Source: Rhodanobacter ginsengisoli
GTDB lineage: Bacteria; Pseudomonadota; Gammaproteobacteria; Xanthomonadales; Rhodanobacteraceae
Reading direction: 5' to 3'
Assembly: GCF_042657065.1 (NCBI RefSeq)
Contig: NZ_JBHSNF010000001.1
Coordinates: forward strand, 558,001 to 622,000
Length of the DNA: 64,000 nt
The notes under the pieces are model-generated. The model was given only the letters and a program-made list of their open reading frames with translations, was not told the origin of the DNA and did no database searches. This document shows, one piece after another, positions 54,412 through 63,991 of this stretch; position 1 is the stretch's first letter, and each line of letters opens with the position of its first letter. Made by a program: the position numbers and the translations under genes.

Positions 54412-55611
54412 TTACTTCAGCTTGGCATCCTTGCGCAGCGCCTCGGCGCGGTCGGTCTGCTCCCACGAGAACGTGGTGTAGCTGTTGCCGTTGGCGTCCT
54501 TGACCTTCTGCGGGGTGCGGCCGAAGTGGCCGTAGCTGGCGGTCTGCTGGTACATCGGGTGGATCAGGTCGAGCATCTTGAGGATGCCGTACGGGCGCAG
54601 GTCGAAATGCTTGCGGATCAGCTTCTCGATCTGCTCGTCGCTGATCTTGCCGGTGCCGAACGTGGTGACCGAGATCGAGGTCGGGTGGGCCACGCCGATC
54701 GCGTAGCTGACCTGCACTTCGCAGCGGTCGGCGATGCCAGCGGCCACGATGTTCTTGGCCACGTAGCGCGCGGCGTAGGCGGCCGAACGATCGACCTTGG
54801 ACGGGTCCTTGCCGGAGAACGCACCGCCACCGTGACGGGCCCAGCCGCCGTAGGTGTCCACGATGATCTTGCGCCCGGTCAGGCCGCAGTCGCCCACCGG
54901 CCCGCCGATCTCGAACTTGCCGGTCGGGTTGATGTGGAACTTGGTGCCCTTGTGCAGCCATTTCGCCGGCAGCACCGGCTTGAGGATGTACTCGCGCACG
55001 GCCTCGATCAGGTCCTTCTGCTTGATGCCCGGATCGTGCTGGGTCGACAGCACGACCGCATCGATCGCGGTGGCGACGCCATGCTCGTAGCGCAGGGTGA
55101 CCTGGCTCTTGGCATCCGGGCGCAGCCACGGCAGCGGCGAGTTCTTCTGCTTGCGCACCTTGGCCTGCTGCTCGACCAGGCGATGCGAAAAGTGGATCGC
55201 CGCCGGCATGAAGGTCCTGGTTTCGTTGGTGGCGTAGCCGAACATCAGGCCCTGGTCGCCCGCGCCCTGTTCTTCCGGATTCTTGCGGTCGACGCCGCGG
55301 TTGATGTCCGGCGACTGCTTGCCGATCAGGTTCAGCACGCCGCAGGTCTCGCCGTCGAAACCGACTTCGCTGGAGTTGTAGCCGATGTCGACGATGACCT
55401 TGCGGGTCAGCGCCTCCAGGTCGATCCACGCACTGGTGGTGACTTCGCCGGCGACGATCGCCACGCCGGTCTTGACCATGGTTTCGCAGGCGACGCGGGC
55501 ACGCGGATCCTGGATCAGGATCGCATCGAGCACGGCGTCGGAGATCTGGTCGGCGACCTTGTCCGGATGGCCTTCGGAGACCGATTCGGAGGTGAACAGG
55601 TAGTTGGACAT
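54412..55611 (-). CDS. metK: S-adenosylmethionine synthetase
   Basis: This 399-residue enzyme makes S-adenosylmethionine from methionine and ATP. SVSEGHPDKVADQ (His and Asp of the active site), GDQGLMFGYA, the phosphate loop GGGAFSGKDPSKVDRS and FTSESV at the N-terminus are conserved. With metF and ahcY in this window it covers three steps of the methyl cycle. ATG at 55611 is the family start. The leader is AT-rich (GGATATATACCGCG) directly before the start, partly resembling the metF repeats. Confidence 0.97.
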   Translation of the reverse strand: MSNYLFTSESVSEGHPDKVADQISDAVLDAILIQDPRARVACETMVKTGVAIVAGEVTTSAWIDLEALTRKVIVDIGYNSSEVGFDGETCGVLNLIGKQSPDINRGVDRKNPEEQGAGDQGLMFGYATNETRTFMPAAIHFSHRLVEQQAKVRKQKNSPLPWLRPDAKSQVTLRYEHGVATAIDAVVLSTQHDPGIKQKDLIEAVREYILKPVLPAKWLHKGTKFHINPTGKFEIGGPVGDCGLTGRKIIVDTYGGWARHGGGAFSGKDPSKVDRSAAYAARYVAKNIVAAGIADRCEVQVSYAIGVAHPTSISVTTFGTGKISDEQIEKLIRKHFDLRPYGILKMLDLIHPMYQQTASYGHFGRTPQKVKDANGNSYTTFSWEQTDRAEALRKDAKLK

Positions 55612-55921
55612 CGCGGTATATATCCTTTCGTGCGGATAGAGAGATAAAGGGTAGCTGGCCATGATACAACGGCTCGGCCGGGTTTGCAGCTGGATGCCGG
55701 CAGCCGTGGCAGGGTCCGTTCAGACGTCTGGATGGCCGCAGGTGTTTTCCCAAAGCGTCTCGCAACGATTGCGACCGTCTTGCCTGGCCGGGCAACGGTC
55801 CGGGTCGGTCCGACCAGGGCGAGAGGCCTGGCCGGCGTCGAACGCGCCCGCCGGCGGAGATTTCCAGACACGGTGTCCCGCGGCACGCCGCGCCCCTCGG
55901 CCGCATGGGGCAGCCGGGTGA
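55612..55921. other. metK leader region, 310 bases
   Basis: No gene was recognised. The last 60 bases before metK are AT-rich on the minus strand with TTGTATCAT and a GAAAGGA ribosome-binding site. The rest is GC-rich with several inverted repeats around GGCCGGGC. I saw no convincing SAM or SAH riboswitch core. Confidence 0.45.
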
Positions 55922-56908
55922 TCATGCGGCCAGGCGTTCGCCGGCCGCGAGCGCAGCGAAGTAGTCGCGGGTCAGCCGCAGTTGCGTATCGGCCGACTCG
56001 GCGCGATTGACCACTTGCCGGAACGCGGCATTCTCCGGGCGGTCCTTCGCATACCAGCCCAGATGCTTGCGGGCGATGCGCACGCCGGCCAATTCGCCAT
56101 AGAAGGCGTAGAGCTGTTCGAGGTGGCCGATCAGGATGTGGCCGACTTCGCCCGGCCCGGGTTCCGGCAGCAGCTCGCCGGTGGCCAGGTAATGTGCGAT
56201 CTCGCGGAAGATCCAGGGCCGCCCCTGTGCGCCGCGACCGATCATCAGCGCATCGGCGCCGGTGAGGTCCAGCACGCGGCGGGCCTGCTGCGGCGTGGTG
56301 ACGTCGCCGTTGGCCAGCACCGGCATGCGTACCGCGGCCTTCACCGCGGCGATGGTGTCGTACTCGGCGTTGCCCTCGTACTTGTCGGCACGGGTGCGCC
56401 CGTGCACGGCCAGCGCCGCGATGCCGGCATCTTCGGCGATCCGGGCGATGTTCAGCGCATTGCGGTTGTCACGATTCCAGCCGGTGCGGATCTTCAGCGT
56501 TACCGGCACCTCGACCGCCTCGACCACTGCCTTGACGATGCGCGCGACCAGCGGCTCGTCCTGCAGCAGGGCCGAACCGGACCATACGTTGCACACCTTC
56601 TTGGCCGGGCAGCCCATGTTGATGTCGATGATCTGTGCGCCGTTGGCGACGTTGAAGCGAGCCGCCTCGGCCAGCATGGCCGGGTCGTAGCCGGCGATCT
56701 GCACGCTGACCGGCTCGGGTTCGCCGGCGTGATCCATCCGCTGCAGCGACTTGCGCGTATGCCACAGCCGCGGATCGGCATTGGTCATCTCCGACACGGC
56801 CAGACCCGCGCCGAGCCGTTTGCACAGCAGGCGGAACGGCTTGTCGGTGACGCCGGCCATCGGGGCGAGCACCAGTGGCGGGTCGATGCAGTAGCGGCCG
56901 ATCTTCAT
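55922..56908 (-). CDS. dusB: tRNA-dihydrouridine synthase B
   Basis: This 328-residue FMN enzyme reduces uridine at position 17 of tRNA in DusB proteins. The TIM barrel shows PPLVLAPMAGVTDKPFR, NMGCPAKKVCN with the proton-donor Cys, RTGWN, VHGRTRADKYEG and DALMIGRGAQGRPWIF (FMN phosphate). The NifR3-type AKKV motif supports DusB over DusA or DusC. In enterobacteria dusB precedes fis; here no fis follows, and metK lies downstream. The start is ATG at 56908. Confidence 0.93.
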   Translation of the reverse strand: MKIGRYCIDPPLVLAPMAGVTDKPFRLLCKRLGAGLAVSEMTNADPRLWHTRKSLQRMDHAGEPEPVSVQIAGYDPAMLAEAARFNVANGAQIIDINMGCPAKKVCNVWSGSALLQDEPLVARIVKAVVEAVEVPVTLKIRTGWNRDNRNALNIARIAEDAGIAALAVHGRTRADKYEGNAEYDTIAAVKAAVRMPVLANGDVTTPQQARRVLDLTGADALMIGRGAQGRPWIFREIAHYLATGELLPEPGPGEVGHILIGHLEQLYAFYGELAGVRIARKHLGWYAKDRPENAAFRQVVNRAESADTQLRLTRDYFAALAAGERLAA

Positions 56909-56966
56909 CCGCGCATTGTAGCGGCAGTCGGGATCGCCGCCCGCGGCGAAGGCGCGGGCCGCCGCG

Positions 56967-58247
56967 TCAGGGTGCCGCCACCTCGCCGCGGCCGGGATGG
57001 GCGCTGCTGAGCACACCGGCATCGTGCTTGTGGCGGAACAGGAACACGAACAGCAGCGCCACCACCAGCGAATACGAGGCGAACGTCATCCAGATGCCGT
57101 GCCAGTCCTTGCTGCCGTCGGCGTGGGTGAACCAGGTGTCGATGATCAGGCCGCTCAGCGAGCTGCCCAGTACCGCGCCGACGCCGTTGGTCATCAGCAT
57201 GAACAGGCCCTGCGCGCTGGCGCGGATCGCCGGGTCGCTCTGCCCCTCGACGAACAGGGAGCCGGAGATGTTGAAGAAGTCGAACGCCATGCCGTAGACG
57301 ATGCACGACAGCACGATCATCCACAGGCCGGGGCCCGGATCGCCATAGGCGAACAAGCCGAAGCGCAGGGTCCACGCCAGCATGCTGATCAGCATCACCG
57401 TCTTGATGCCGAAACGCTTCAGGAAGAACGGGATGGCCAGGATGAACAGCGTTTCGGAGACCTGCGAGATCGACATGATGATCGCGGGGTAGCGCACCGC
57501 GACCATGCCCTTGTAGGCATCGACCGTGGCGAAATCGTGCAGGAAGGTGTCGCCGTAGGCATTGGTCAGCTGCAGCGCGGCGCCCAGCAGCATCGCGAAG
57601 ATGAAGAAGATCGCCATCTTGCCGTTGCGGAACAGCTTGAACGAGGTCAGCCCGAGCATGTCCAGCAGCGACTTGTCCGGCAGGCGCCCGAGCTTGGGCG
57701 GGCAGGGCGGCAGGCTGAACGCATACAGGCCGAGTACCAGCGCTGCGGCGGACGCCACGTAGAACTGTCCGGTCGAGGTTTCCAGATGCAGCAGGCTGAC
57801 GGTCCACAGCGCCGCGATGAAGCCGATCGTGCCCCACACCCGGATCGGCGGATAGTCGATCACCACGTCCTTGCCGTCGCCCTTCAGTGCCGAGTAGGCC
57901 ACCGCGATCGCCAGCGAAATCGTCGGCATGTAGCACATCATGTTCAGCAGCATCACCCAGAACAGGGTGGTGGGATTGTCGATGCTCGGGATGATGAACA
58001 GCACCACCGCGCCGGCGATGTGCAGCAGGCCGTAGAGCTTTTCCGCATTGATCCACTTGTCGGCGATCACGCCCATCAGCGAGGGCATGAACAGCGAGGC
58101 GATGCCCATGGTCGAGAAGATCGCGCCGAACTGGGCGCCGGACCAGTGCCGGTACTGGAACCAGTAGGCGCCGATGGTGATCAGCCATGAGCCCCACACG
58201 AAAAATTGCATGAAGTTCATCGCGATCAGGCGGAGCTTGATGCTCAT
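56967..58247 (-). CDS. Major-facilitator nucleoside permease (NupG-like)
   Basis: This 426-residue inner-membrane protein has 12 predicted spans. It matches the nucleoside:proton symporter branch of MFS: KLRLIAMNFMQFFVWGSWLI start, GIASLFMPSLMGVIADKW, YPPIRVWGTIGFI and the FDFFNISGSLFVE block near the C-terminus. It would import nucleosides. The nucleoside hydrolase at the window start is a possible functional partner but lies more than 56 kb away. It is followed by dusB 58 bases on. Confidence 0.9.
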   Translation of the reverse strand: MSIKLRLIAMNFMQFFVWGSWLITIGAYWFQYRHWSGAQFGAIFSTMGIASLFMPSLMGVIADKWINAEKLYGLLHIAGAVVLFIIPSIDNPTTLFWVMLLNMMCYMPTISLAIAVAYSALKGDGKDVVIDYPPIRVWGTIGFIAALWTVSLLHLETSTGQFYVASAAALVLGLYAFSLPPCPPKLGRLPDKSLLDMLGLTSFKLFRNGKMAIFFIFAMLLGAALQLTNAYGDTFLHDFATVDAYKGMVAVRYPAIIMSISQVSETLFILAIPFFLKRFGIKTVMLISMLAWTLRFGLFAYGDPGPGLWMIVLSCIVYGMAFDFFNISGSLFVEGQSDPAIRASAQGLFMLMTNGVGAVLGSSLSGLIIDTWFTHADGSKDWHGIWMTFASYSLVVALLFVFLFRHKHDAGVLSSAHPGRGEVAAP

Positions 58248-58364
58248 CGACAGATATCCGGCATGTGGAGTCCCCAGGTTGGGCCGGGGGACGATCCCGG
58301 GCCATGTAGCTTCGGCAGGTTAGATGAAGCGGCGGGCGCCGGGCAAGGCGCGCCGTGAGTGCGC

Positions 58365-58961
58365 TCAGTCGTCGTCATGCAATGCCGCGGCGACGTGCTC
58401 GCGTGCGGCCGGCAGCAATTCGGTTTCGAACCACGGATTGCGGGTCAGCCACAGCCGGTTTCGCGGGCTCGGGTGCGGCAACGGCAGCTGGCCGCGGGCG
58501 AGATGGGCGCGCCATGCCAGTACGGTGTCGGTAAGGCGCGTGCCGCGCGGTACGCCGAGCAGGCCGGCCTGCGCGTACTGGCCGATCAGCAGGGTCAGCC
58601 GCACCCGGCGAAGCAACGGCAACAGCCGCGGATGCCAGGTCGGTGCGCACTCCGGTCGGGGCGGCAGGTCGCCGCCACGGCCGGTGCCGGGAAAACAGAA
58701 GCCCATCGGCACGATCGCGATGCGGGTCGCGTCGTAGAACGTGTCGCGGTCGATGCCGAGCCACTCGCGCAGTCGTTCGCCGCTGGCGTCGTTGAACGGG
58801 AGGCCGCTCTCATGCACCTTGCGTCCCGGCGCCTGGCCGACGATCAGCAGCCGCGAGGTAGACGACGCCTGCAATACCGGTCGTGGCCCCAGCGGCAGGT
58901 GGGCCGCGCAGAGCCGGCAGCGGTGGATTTCGCCAAGCAATCGGGTCAGCCGGTCAGCCAT
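58365..58961 (-). CDS. Uracil-DNA glycosylase superfamily protein
   Basis: This 198-residue protein starts with a CxxC pair (RCRLCAAHLPLGPRPV) and motif LIVGQAPGRKVHESGLPFND, where GQAPG is the UDG-superfamily motif 1. A later LPHPSPRNRLW segment matches motif 2 (HPSPxN). The second cysteine pair needed for the iron-sulfur cluster of family 4 enzymes is not obvious, so it is likely of another subfamily. DNA repair is probable but not certain. It lies 12 bases after the FAD-linked oxidase gene. Confidence 0.85.
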   Translation of the reverse strand: MADRLTRLLGEIHRCRLCAAHLPLGPRPVLQASSTSRLLIVGQAPGRKVHESGLPFNDASGERLREWLGIDRDTFYDATRIAIVPMGFCFPGTGRGGDLPPRPECAPTWHPRLLPLLRRVRLTLLIGQYAQAGLLGVPRGTRLTDTVLAWRAHLARGQLPLPHPSPRNRLWLTRNPWFETELLPAAREHVAAALHDDD

Positions 58962-58973
58962 CGCGAGCTCCGT

Positions 58974-60344
58974 TCAAGGCAGCAGCTTGCCCGGATTGAG
59001 AATGCCGTCGGGGTCGAATGCATTCTTGACGTTGCGCATCAGCCCCAGTGCATTCGGCGACAGCGCCAGTGGCATGAACTCGCGCTTGACCAGGCCGATG
59101 CCATGTTCGCCCGACAGCGTGCCGTCCAGTGCGATCACCAGCGCGAACAGGTCGGCCAGGCAGGCATGCGCGCGCTCGCGTTCGGCCTCGTCGCGGGGCA
59201 GCAGGTTCACGTGCAGGTTGCCGTTGCCGGCATGACCGAAGCTGACGATCAGCACGTCGTGTCGGGCCGACAGCTGCTTGATCCCATCGACCAGTGCGGG
59301 CAGGTGACTGACCGGCACCACCACGTCCTCGTTGATCTTGTTCGGCGAAATCGTGCGTTGCGCCGGCGACAGCGCCTTGCGTGCGGACCACAGCGCGAGC
59401 GTCTCCTCGGCGCTGCGCGCGATGCTCAGCTGCTCCAGTCCGTCACCGCGTGCCGCGGCGGAAACCGCCTCCACCGCACCGTCCAGCGTGGCCGGTTCGC
59501 CATCGACTTCGATCATCAGCATGGCGCCGGCCAGCGGCACGCTGTCGCCGCCATGCGCGTGGGCCAGCTTCAGCGCCACGTCGTCGATGAATTCCAGCGC
59601 GCACGGCGTCACCGGTTGCGCCATGATCCGCGCCACCGCTCGGGCGGCCGCGCCCACATCCCGGTAGGTCGCGCGCACGGTGCGTATCGCCGAAGGCTTC
59701 GGCGTGAGCTTGAGGGTGGCTTCGGTGATCAGCGCCAGCGTGCCTTCCGAGCCGATCAGCAAGCGGGTCAGGTCGTAACCGGTGGCCCCCTTGCTGGTGT
59801 ATGTACCGCAACGAAAGCCTTCGCCGCTGCCGGCCACCGCGCGCAGGCCCAGCGTATTTTCGCGCGGCGTGCCGTACTTCACCGCGCGCGGTCCGGCCGA
59901 GTTGCAGGCCAGGTTGCCGCCGACGCTGCACCATGGCGCCGAGCTGGGGTCCGGTGGCCAGAAGAAGCCGTGCGGCGCCAGCGCCTTCTGCAGATCGCCG
60001 TTCAGGACGCCCGGCTCGACTACGGCGAGGCGGTTGTCCGGATCGATGCGCAGGATCCGGTTCATCCGCTCGAAACTCACCACCACGCCGCCCTCCACCG
60101 GCACCGTGGCGCCGGTGGTGTTGCTGCCGCGGCCGCGCGCGACGACCGGCAATCGGTACTCGCGGCAGGCCTGCACCAGCGCCTCGACCTGCGCGTGCCC
60201 GGTGGGAAACACTACGGCATCGGGCAAGGCGTGGCGGCGTGAATTGTCATACGAGTAGGCAATCCGCTCGGCTTCGCCGGTGGCGAGCGCATCGGCGGGG
60301 AAGATTCCGCGCAGGCGGGTGAGCAGTTCGGCGGCTGGAGGCAT
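58974..60344 (-). CDS. FAD-linked oxidase, D-lactate/D-2-hydroxyacid dehydrogenase (GlcD-like)
   Basis: This 456-residue flavoenzyme has an N-terminal FAD_binding_4 domain (VARGRGSNTTGATVPVEGGVVV, LAVVEPGVLNGDLQ, NSAGPRAVKYGT) and a C-terminal FAD-oxidase domain with HAGNGNLHVN and the SGEHGIGLVKREFM end block that coordinates metal. The family oxidises D-lactate, D-2-hydroxyglutarate or glycolate. The exact substrate is not readable. It lies in a same-strand run lpoA-yraN-oxidase-UDG. Confidence 0.92.
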   Translation of the reverse strand: MPPAAELLTRLRGIFPADALATGEAERIAYSYDNSRRHALPDAVVFPTGHAQVEALVQACREYRLPVVARGRGSNTTGATVPVEGGVVVSFERMNRILRIDPDNRLAVVEPGVLNGDLQKALAPHGFFWPPDPSSAPWCSVGGNLACNSAGPRAVKYGTPRENTLGLRAVAGSGEGFRCGTYTSKGATGYDLTRLLIGSEGTLALITEATLKLTPKPSAIRTVRATYRDVGAAARAVARIMAQPVTPCALEFIDDVALKLAHAHGGDSVPLAGAMLMIEVDGEPATLDGAVEAVSAAARGDGLEQLSIARSAEETLALWSARKALSPAQRTISPNKINEDVVVPVSHLPALVDGIKQLSARHDVLIVSFGHAGNGNLHVNLLPRDEAERERAHACLADLFALVIALDGTLSGEHGIGLVKREFMPLALSPNALGLMRNVKNAFDPDGILNPGKLLP

Positions 60345-60374
60345 GGATGAAGCCTATCGCAATCGTGGGCCGTG

Positions 60375-60731
60375 TCAGTCCGCTTCGAACGCGCCACGCA
60401 GCCATCGGCGCTGGGTCGCGTCGACCGGACCATCGTAGCTGACCACGTCGAAACGGCATGCCCGCCGGGCGTGCTGCGGATGGGCCGCCAGCCAGTGCCT
60501 GGCGGCCAGGATCAGCCTCGCCTGCTTGCTGTTCGTGACCGAGGCGGCGGCATCGCCGTGGCTGGCACTCCTGCGATAGCGCACCTCGACGAAGACCACG
60601 GTGTCGCCATCGCACATCACCAGATCCAGCTCGCCGTGGCGCGTGGTGTAATTGCGCGCCAGCAGCTTCAGTCCGGCGCGTTCGAGTTCGACACAGGCAC
60701 GCTGCTCGAAGCCATCGCCGGCGGCGCGCAT
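60375..60731 (-). CDS. yraN: YraN/UPF0102 nuclease-fold protein
   Basis: This 118-residue protein has the restriction-endonuclease-like core GELDLVMCDGDTVVFVEVRYR, with Asp and Glu of a PD-(D/E)xK site (the final Lys is replaced by Arg here, as in many YraN proteins), and SKQARLILAARHWL. Its function is unknown. It typically follows lpoA. The ATG overlaps the lpoA stop as ATGA, which fixes the start at 60731. Confidence 0.92.
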   Translation of the reverse strand: MRAAGDGFEQRACVELERAGLKLLARNYTTRHGELDLVMCDGDTVVFVEVRYRRSASHGDAAASVTNSKQARLILAARHWLAAHPQHARRACRFDVVSYDGPVDATQRRWLRGAFEAD

Positions 60732-62662
60732 CAGCCCGTGACGGGCGGGTTGCCGGTCGCCGGTGACGAACTGGCGGGTGCCGGGCTGGTCGGTGGCGCG
60801 CTGGTCGGTGGCGCGCTGGAAGGTACGTCGTCCATCTGCAGGCTGCCACCCAGCGGTCGCGCCAGGCCGTCCTGGAATTTCGCCCAGATCAGCACGCGCC
60901 GCACGCGGCCGAAGTGGTCGGCCGCGAGCTGGCCGCTGGCACCGGGCACGTAGCTGCCCGGATGTGCGCGCAGCCAGTCGAGGTAGGGCACCAGATTCCA
61001 CGCATCCATGCCGAAGGCGAACAAGCGGGCGGCACCCCCGCGGGCAGCCGGCAGCTGCGCGGCGACGTCGGCATGGTTCGGCAGGCCCGGTTGGGCGTCG
61101 AACAGCCACGGTGCATCGCAGAACTCCACTCCATCCAGGTCACGGTTGGCGGCGACATCGTCGTCGCCTGCATAGACATGCGATGTCGCAATCACCGGCA
61201 GGTTGACCTGGGCGATACGCAGCTGCGGCAGCAGCAGGCGTGCCTGTTGCGGGCGCATGCTGATGAAGATGCCCGCATCGTCGTTGACGCCGCCCATGCC
61301 CGTACCCGTGGCGCTGCCGGTCGAAGCAGCGGTGGCGGGCGCGGAGCTGGACGCTTGCATGTGCATGCCGGCGATGGCGTCGGCGTAACTGGTCGTGCCA
61401 GCCGGCAGCACGACCATGCCGGCGACTTCACCGCCGCGGGCCACCAGCTCGGCCTTGAATGCGCTGGCCGCGCGCTGGGCGAAGTCGTCGCCGGAGATCA
61501 GCACGTAACCGCGGCGCAGGCCGCGCTCGACCATGTGGTCCGCGGCCTGGGCCCCTTCGGTTTCCGGCAGCAGGCCGAATTCACTGGCATCGCCGCTCGG
61601 CAACTGTCGGTCGTCCGGATGATTCAGCGCCAGCACGGGAACCGGCAAACTCGCCTGGCTGAACACCGCGGTGACTTCGCCCCGGGTGAGCGGGCCGACC
61701 ACCAGCCGGGCGCCATCGCTTGCCGCCTGTCGATATGCCGCGATCGCGCCGTCAGCCGTACCCTTGCTGTCGTACACGCGCACCAGCGGACGCGGGGCAT
61801 GATTGCGGCCGGCATCGAGATAGGCCGCGAAGAAACCTTGCCGGATCGATGTGCTGGCGGCCGCGAAATTGCCATCGGCGGGCAGCAGCAGGGCCACCTG
61901 GGATGGCACCTTGTAGCCTTCGCGCACGTTGGCATCGGCACCCGGCAGCAGCGTGCCCACCTGCTGCTGCAATTCCGGCTGGGGCTGGGCGACGGCGACG
62001 CCGAGCTGACTCAGGGTTTCATTGACCCAGGGCAGCATGCGATCACCCGGCTGCATCGCGGCGGCGCGTCGCTGGAGCGGCTCGACGCCCAGCTTGTTCA
62101 GCAGGTCGAGGATCTGTTGGCGATTCTGGGCGTGATCGAAGCCGCTCAGCTGCTCGTCCATCTGGACGCGCGTGCGCGCGGCACCCCAGTTGTCGCCACT
62201 TGCCGCCATCGCACGGGCGCGCAACTCGAGCAAGCGCAATTGCAGCGAGGCGGGCACGACGAGGTTGGGCTGGGTGGTCAGTCGCAGTGCGGTGGCCGCA
62301 TCGTGCAGCTTGAGTGCCAGTTCGGCCTGCAGCAGGTCGAGGCGCAATGGCTCGTCATCGGTGAGATGCTGGCGCTTGATGCTGGCGAGGATCGGGCCGG
62401 CGCGCTCGATCTGGCCTTCCTGGCGCCATGCCTCGGCAGCCAGCAGGCGATAGCTGTCGGCGTGACCGGGGGACTGGCCGGCCAGCGTCAGGTAAGCCTG
62501 TGCGGCCTGATCGAACTGGCCCTGGCGCGCCAGCGCGGCGGCACTCTGCGCGGCAGCCATCTCCGCCGGCGAACGCGGGGCATTCATCGGCACACAGGCG
62601 GCCAGCACGAGTGAAAAAAGCAATCCGGTCGCGGCGGCGCGCGATAGGCGCATGAAGCGCAT
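60731..62662 (-). CDS. lpoA: Outer-membrane lipoprotein activator of PBP1A, LpoA/LppC-like
   Basis: This 643-residue lipoprotein has a signal with lipobox VLAAC (Cys23), a helical TPR-like N-terminal domain (about 35-290, with QAAQAYLTLAGQSPGHADSYRLLAAEAW) and a periplasmic-binding-protein-like C-terminal domain (about 320-610, QVALLLPADGNFAAASTSIRQGF). In E. coli LpoA reaches through the cell wall to stimulate PBP1A, encoded here at 3.3-5.8 kb. An Ala/Pro/Ser-rich tail closes the protein. ATG at 62662 is preceded by AAGGGA; the frame upstream to 63013 is antisense to rsmI. Confidence 0.93.
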   Translation of the reverse strand: MRFMRLSRAAATGLLFSLVLAACVPMNAPRSPAEMAAAQSAAALARQGQFDQAAQAYLTLAGQSPGHADSYRLLAAEAWRQEGQIERAGPILASIKRQHLTDDEPLRLDLLQAELALKLHDAATALRLTTQPNLVVPASLQLRLLELRARAMAASGDNWGAARTRVQMDEQLSGFDHAQNRQQILDLLNKLGVEPLQRRAAAMQPGDRMLPWVNETLSQLGVAVAQPQPELQQQVGTLLPGADANVREGYKVPSQVALLLPADGNFAAASTSIRQGFFAAYLDAGRNHAPRPLVRVYDSKGTADGAIAAYRQAASDGARLVVGPLTRGEVTAVFSQASLPVPVLALNHPDDRQLPSGDASEFGLLPETEGAQAADHMVERGLRRGYVLISGDDFAQRAASAFKAELVARGGEVAGMVVLPAGTTSYADAIAGMHMQASSSAPATAASTGSATGTGMGGVNDDAGIFISMRPQQARLLLPQLRIAQVNLPVIATSHVYAGDDDVAANRDLDGVEFCDAPWLFDAQPGLPNHADVAAQLPAARGGAARLFAFGMDAWNLVPYLDWLRAHPGSYVPGASGQLAADHFGRVRRVLIWAKFQDGLARPLGGSLQMDDVPSSAPPTSAPPTSPAPASSSPATGNPPVTG

Positions 62663-62739
62663 GGGCGATCCCTTGTTCGTCATGGTCGTCAATGCGCGAT
62701 CATAGCCGATCGTCTTGCCGGCCCATGGAGTTCCCCCCG

Positions 62740-63573
62740 ATGTCATCTGTTCAGCCAGGCTGCCTGTGGGTAGTGGCCACCCCGATCGGTCATCGCGATG
62801 ATCTGTCCGCCCGTGCGATCGAGAGTTTGCGCCAGGTGGCGGTGATCGCGGCGGAGGACACCCGTCACAGTCGACCGTTGCTCGTGCACCACAACATCGA
62901 CACCCCGCTGATCGCGCTGCATGAGCACAATGAGCGTGATGCGGTGGATGCGATCGTGCGGCGGTTGCAGTCGGGCGATTCGGTGGCGTTGATCTCCGAT
63001 GCCGGGACGCCATTGATCAGCGACCCGGGCTTTCGGCTGGTGCGTGCTGCACGCGCGGCCGGCATCCGCTGCATCCCGGTGCCGGGTGCCTGTGCCGCGA
63101 TCGCCGGGCTGTCGGTGGCCGGCCTGCCCAGCGACCGTTTCGTGTTCGAGGGTTTCCTGCCACCCAAGGCGGCGGCGCGGCGCAGTCGTCTGCAGGAACT
63201 GTGCGGGGATGCGCGCACCCTCATCTTCTATGAGTCGTCGCACCGGGTTGCCGAAAGCCTGGCCGACATGCGCGACATCTTCGGGCCGGGCCGGGAGGCG
63301 GTGCTGGCGCGCGAACTCACCAAGATGTTCGAGACGGTGCTGGGTGAGCCGCTGGCGGATCTGGCGGCCCGGGTGGCGGCCGATCCCGACCAGCAGCGGG
63401 GCGAATGCGTGATCCTGGTTGCCGGGCGTGGCGAGGAGATCGATGCGAAGCTGGCCGAGGGGCAGCGTGTGTTTGCGATCCTGCGCGAGGAACTGCCGCC
63501 GGCGAAGGCGGCAAAAATGGCCGCGGCGATCACAGGGGCGCAACGCAAGGCGCTCTACGAGGGCGAGAAATGA
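62740..63573 (+). CDS. rsmI: 16S rRNA (cytidine-1402-2'-O)-methyltransferase
   Basis: This 277-residue SAM-dependent enzyme of the tetrapyrrole-methylase fold modifies C1402 of 16S rRNA. LWVVATPIGHRDDLSARA, ALISDAGTPLISDPGFRLV, VPGACAAIAGLSVAGLPSD and TLIFYESSHRV are the conserved blocks. ATG at 62740 has GGAG ten bases upstream; in-frame starts at 62692 and 62725 are less likely. The gene is divergent from lpoA, the usual arrangement in gammaproteobacteria, and is followed by rnpB. Confidence 0.96.
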   Translation: MSSVQPGCLWVVATPIGHRDDLSARAIESLRQVAVIAAEDTRHSRPLLVHHNIDTPLIALHEHNERDAVDAIVRRLQSGDSVALISDAGTPLISDPGFRLVRAARAAGIRCIPVPGACAAIAGLSVAGLPSDRFVFEGFLPPKAAARRSRLQELCGDARTLIFYESSHRVAESLADMRDIFGPGREAVLARELTKMFETVLGEPLADLAARVAADPDQQRGECVILVAGRGEEIDAKLAEGQRVFAILREELPPAKAAKMAAAITGAQRKALYEGEK

Positions 63574-63619
63574 GGGGAAGCCTGAACACTCTTTTCTCAC
63601 TCCTCTCCACTCACTCCTG

Positions 63620-63625
63620 TATTCT
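63620..63625 (+). promoter_or_regulatory. Probable -10 box of rnpB
   Basis: TATTCT lies seven bases before the predicted 5' end of the RNase P RNA. The -35 region is not near consensus, so the assignment rests on position. Confidence 0.4.
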
Positions 63626-63632
63626 TGTCGGC

Positions 63633-63991
<359 letters not shown>

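Noticed and set aside
52268..55906. A 1212-codon minus-strand frame that would fuse Uup to about 590 extra residues
   Set aside because: The extra part overlaps metK in another frame and has low-complexity Arg/Gly-rich sequence. Uup starts cleanly at 54142 with MSLIQLQRVDF.
55640..55921. Possible SAH or SAM riboswitch in the metK leader, because CCGAGGGGCGC appears on the minus strand
   Set aside because: The matching CTCGG arm, the GCCAGGCTCGG block and the AACGGCGC pseudoknot strand are missing, so the similarity is limited to one GC-rich string.
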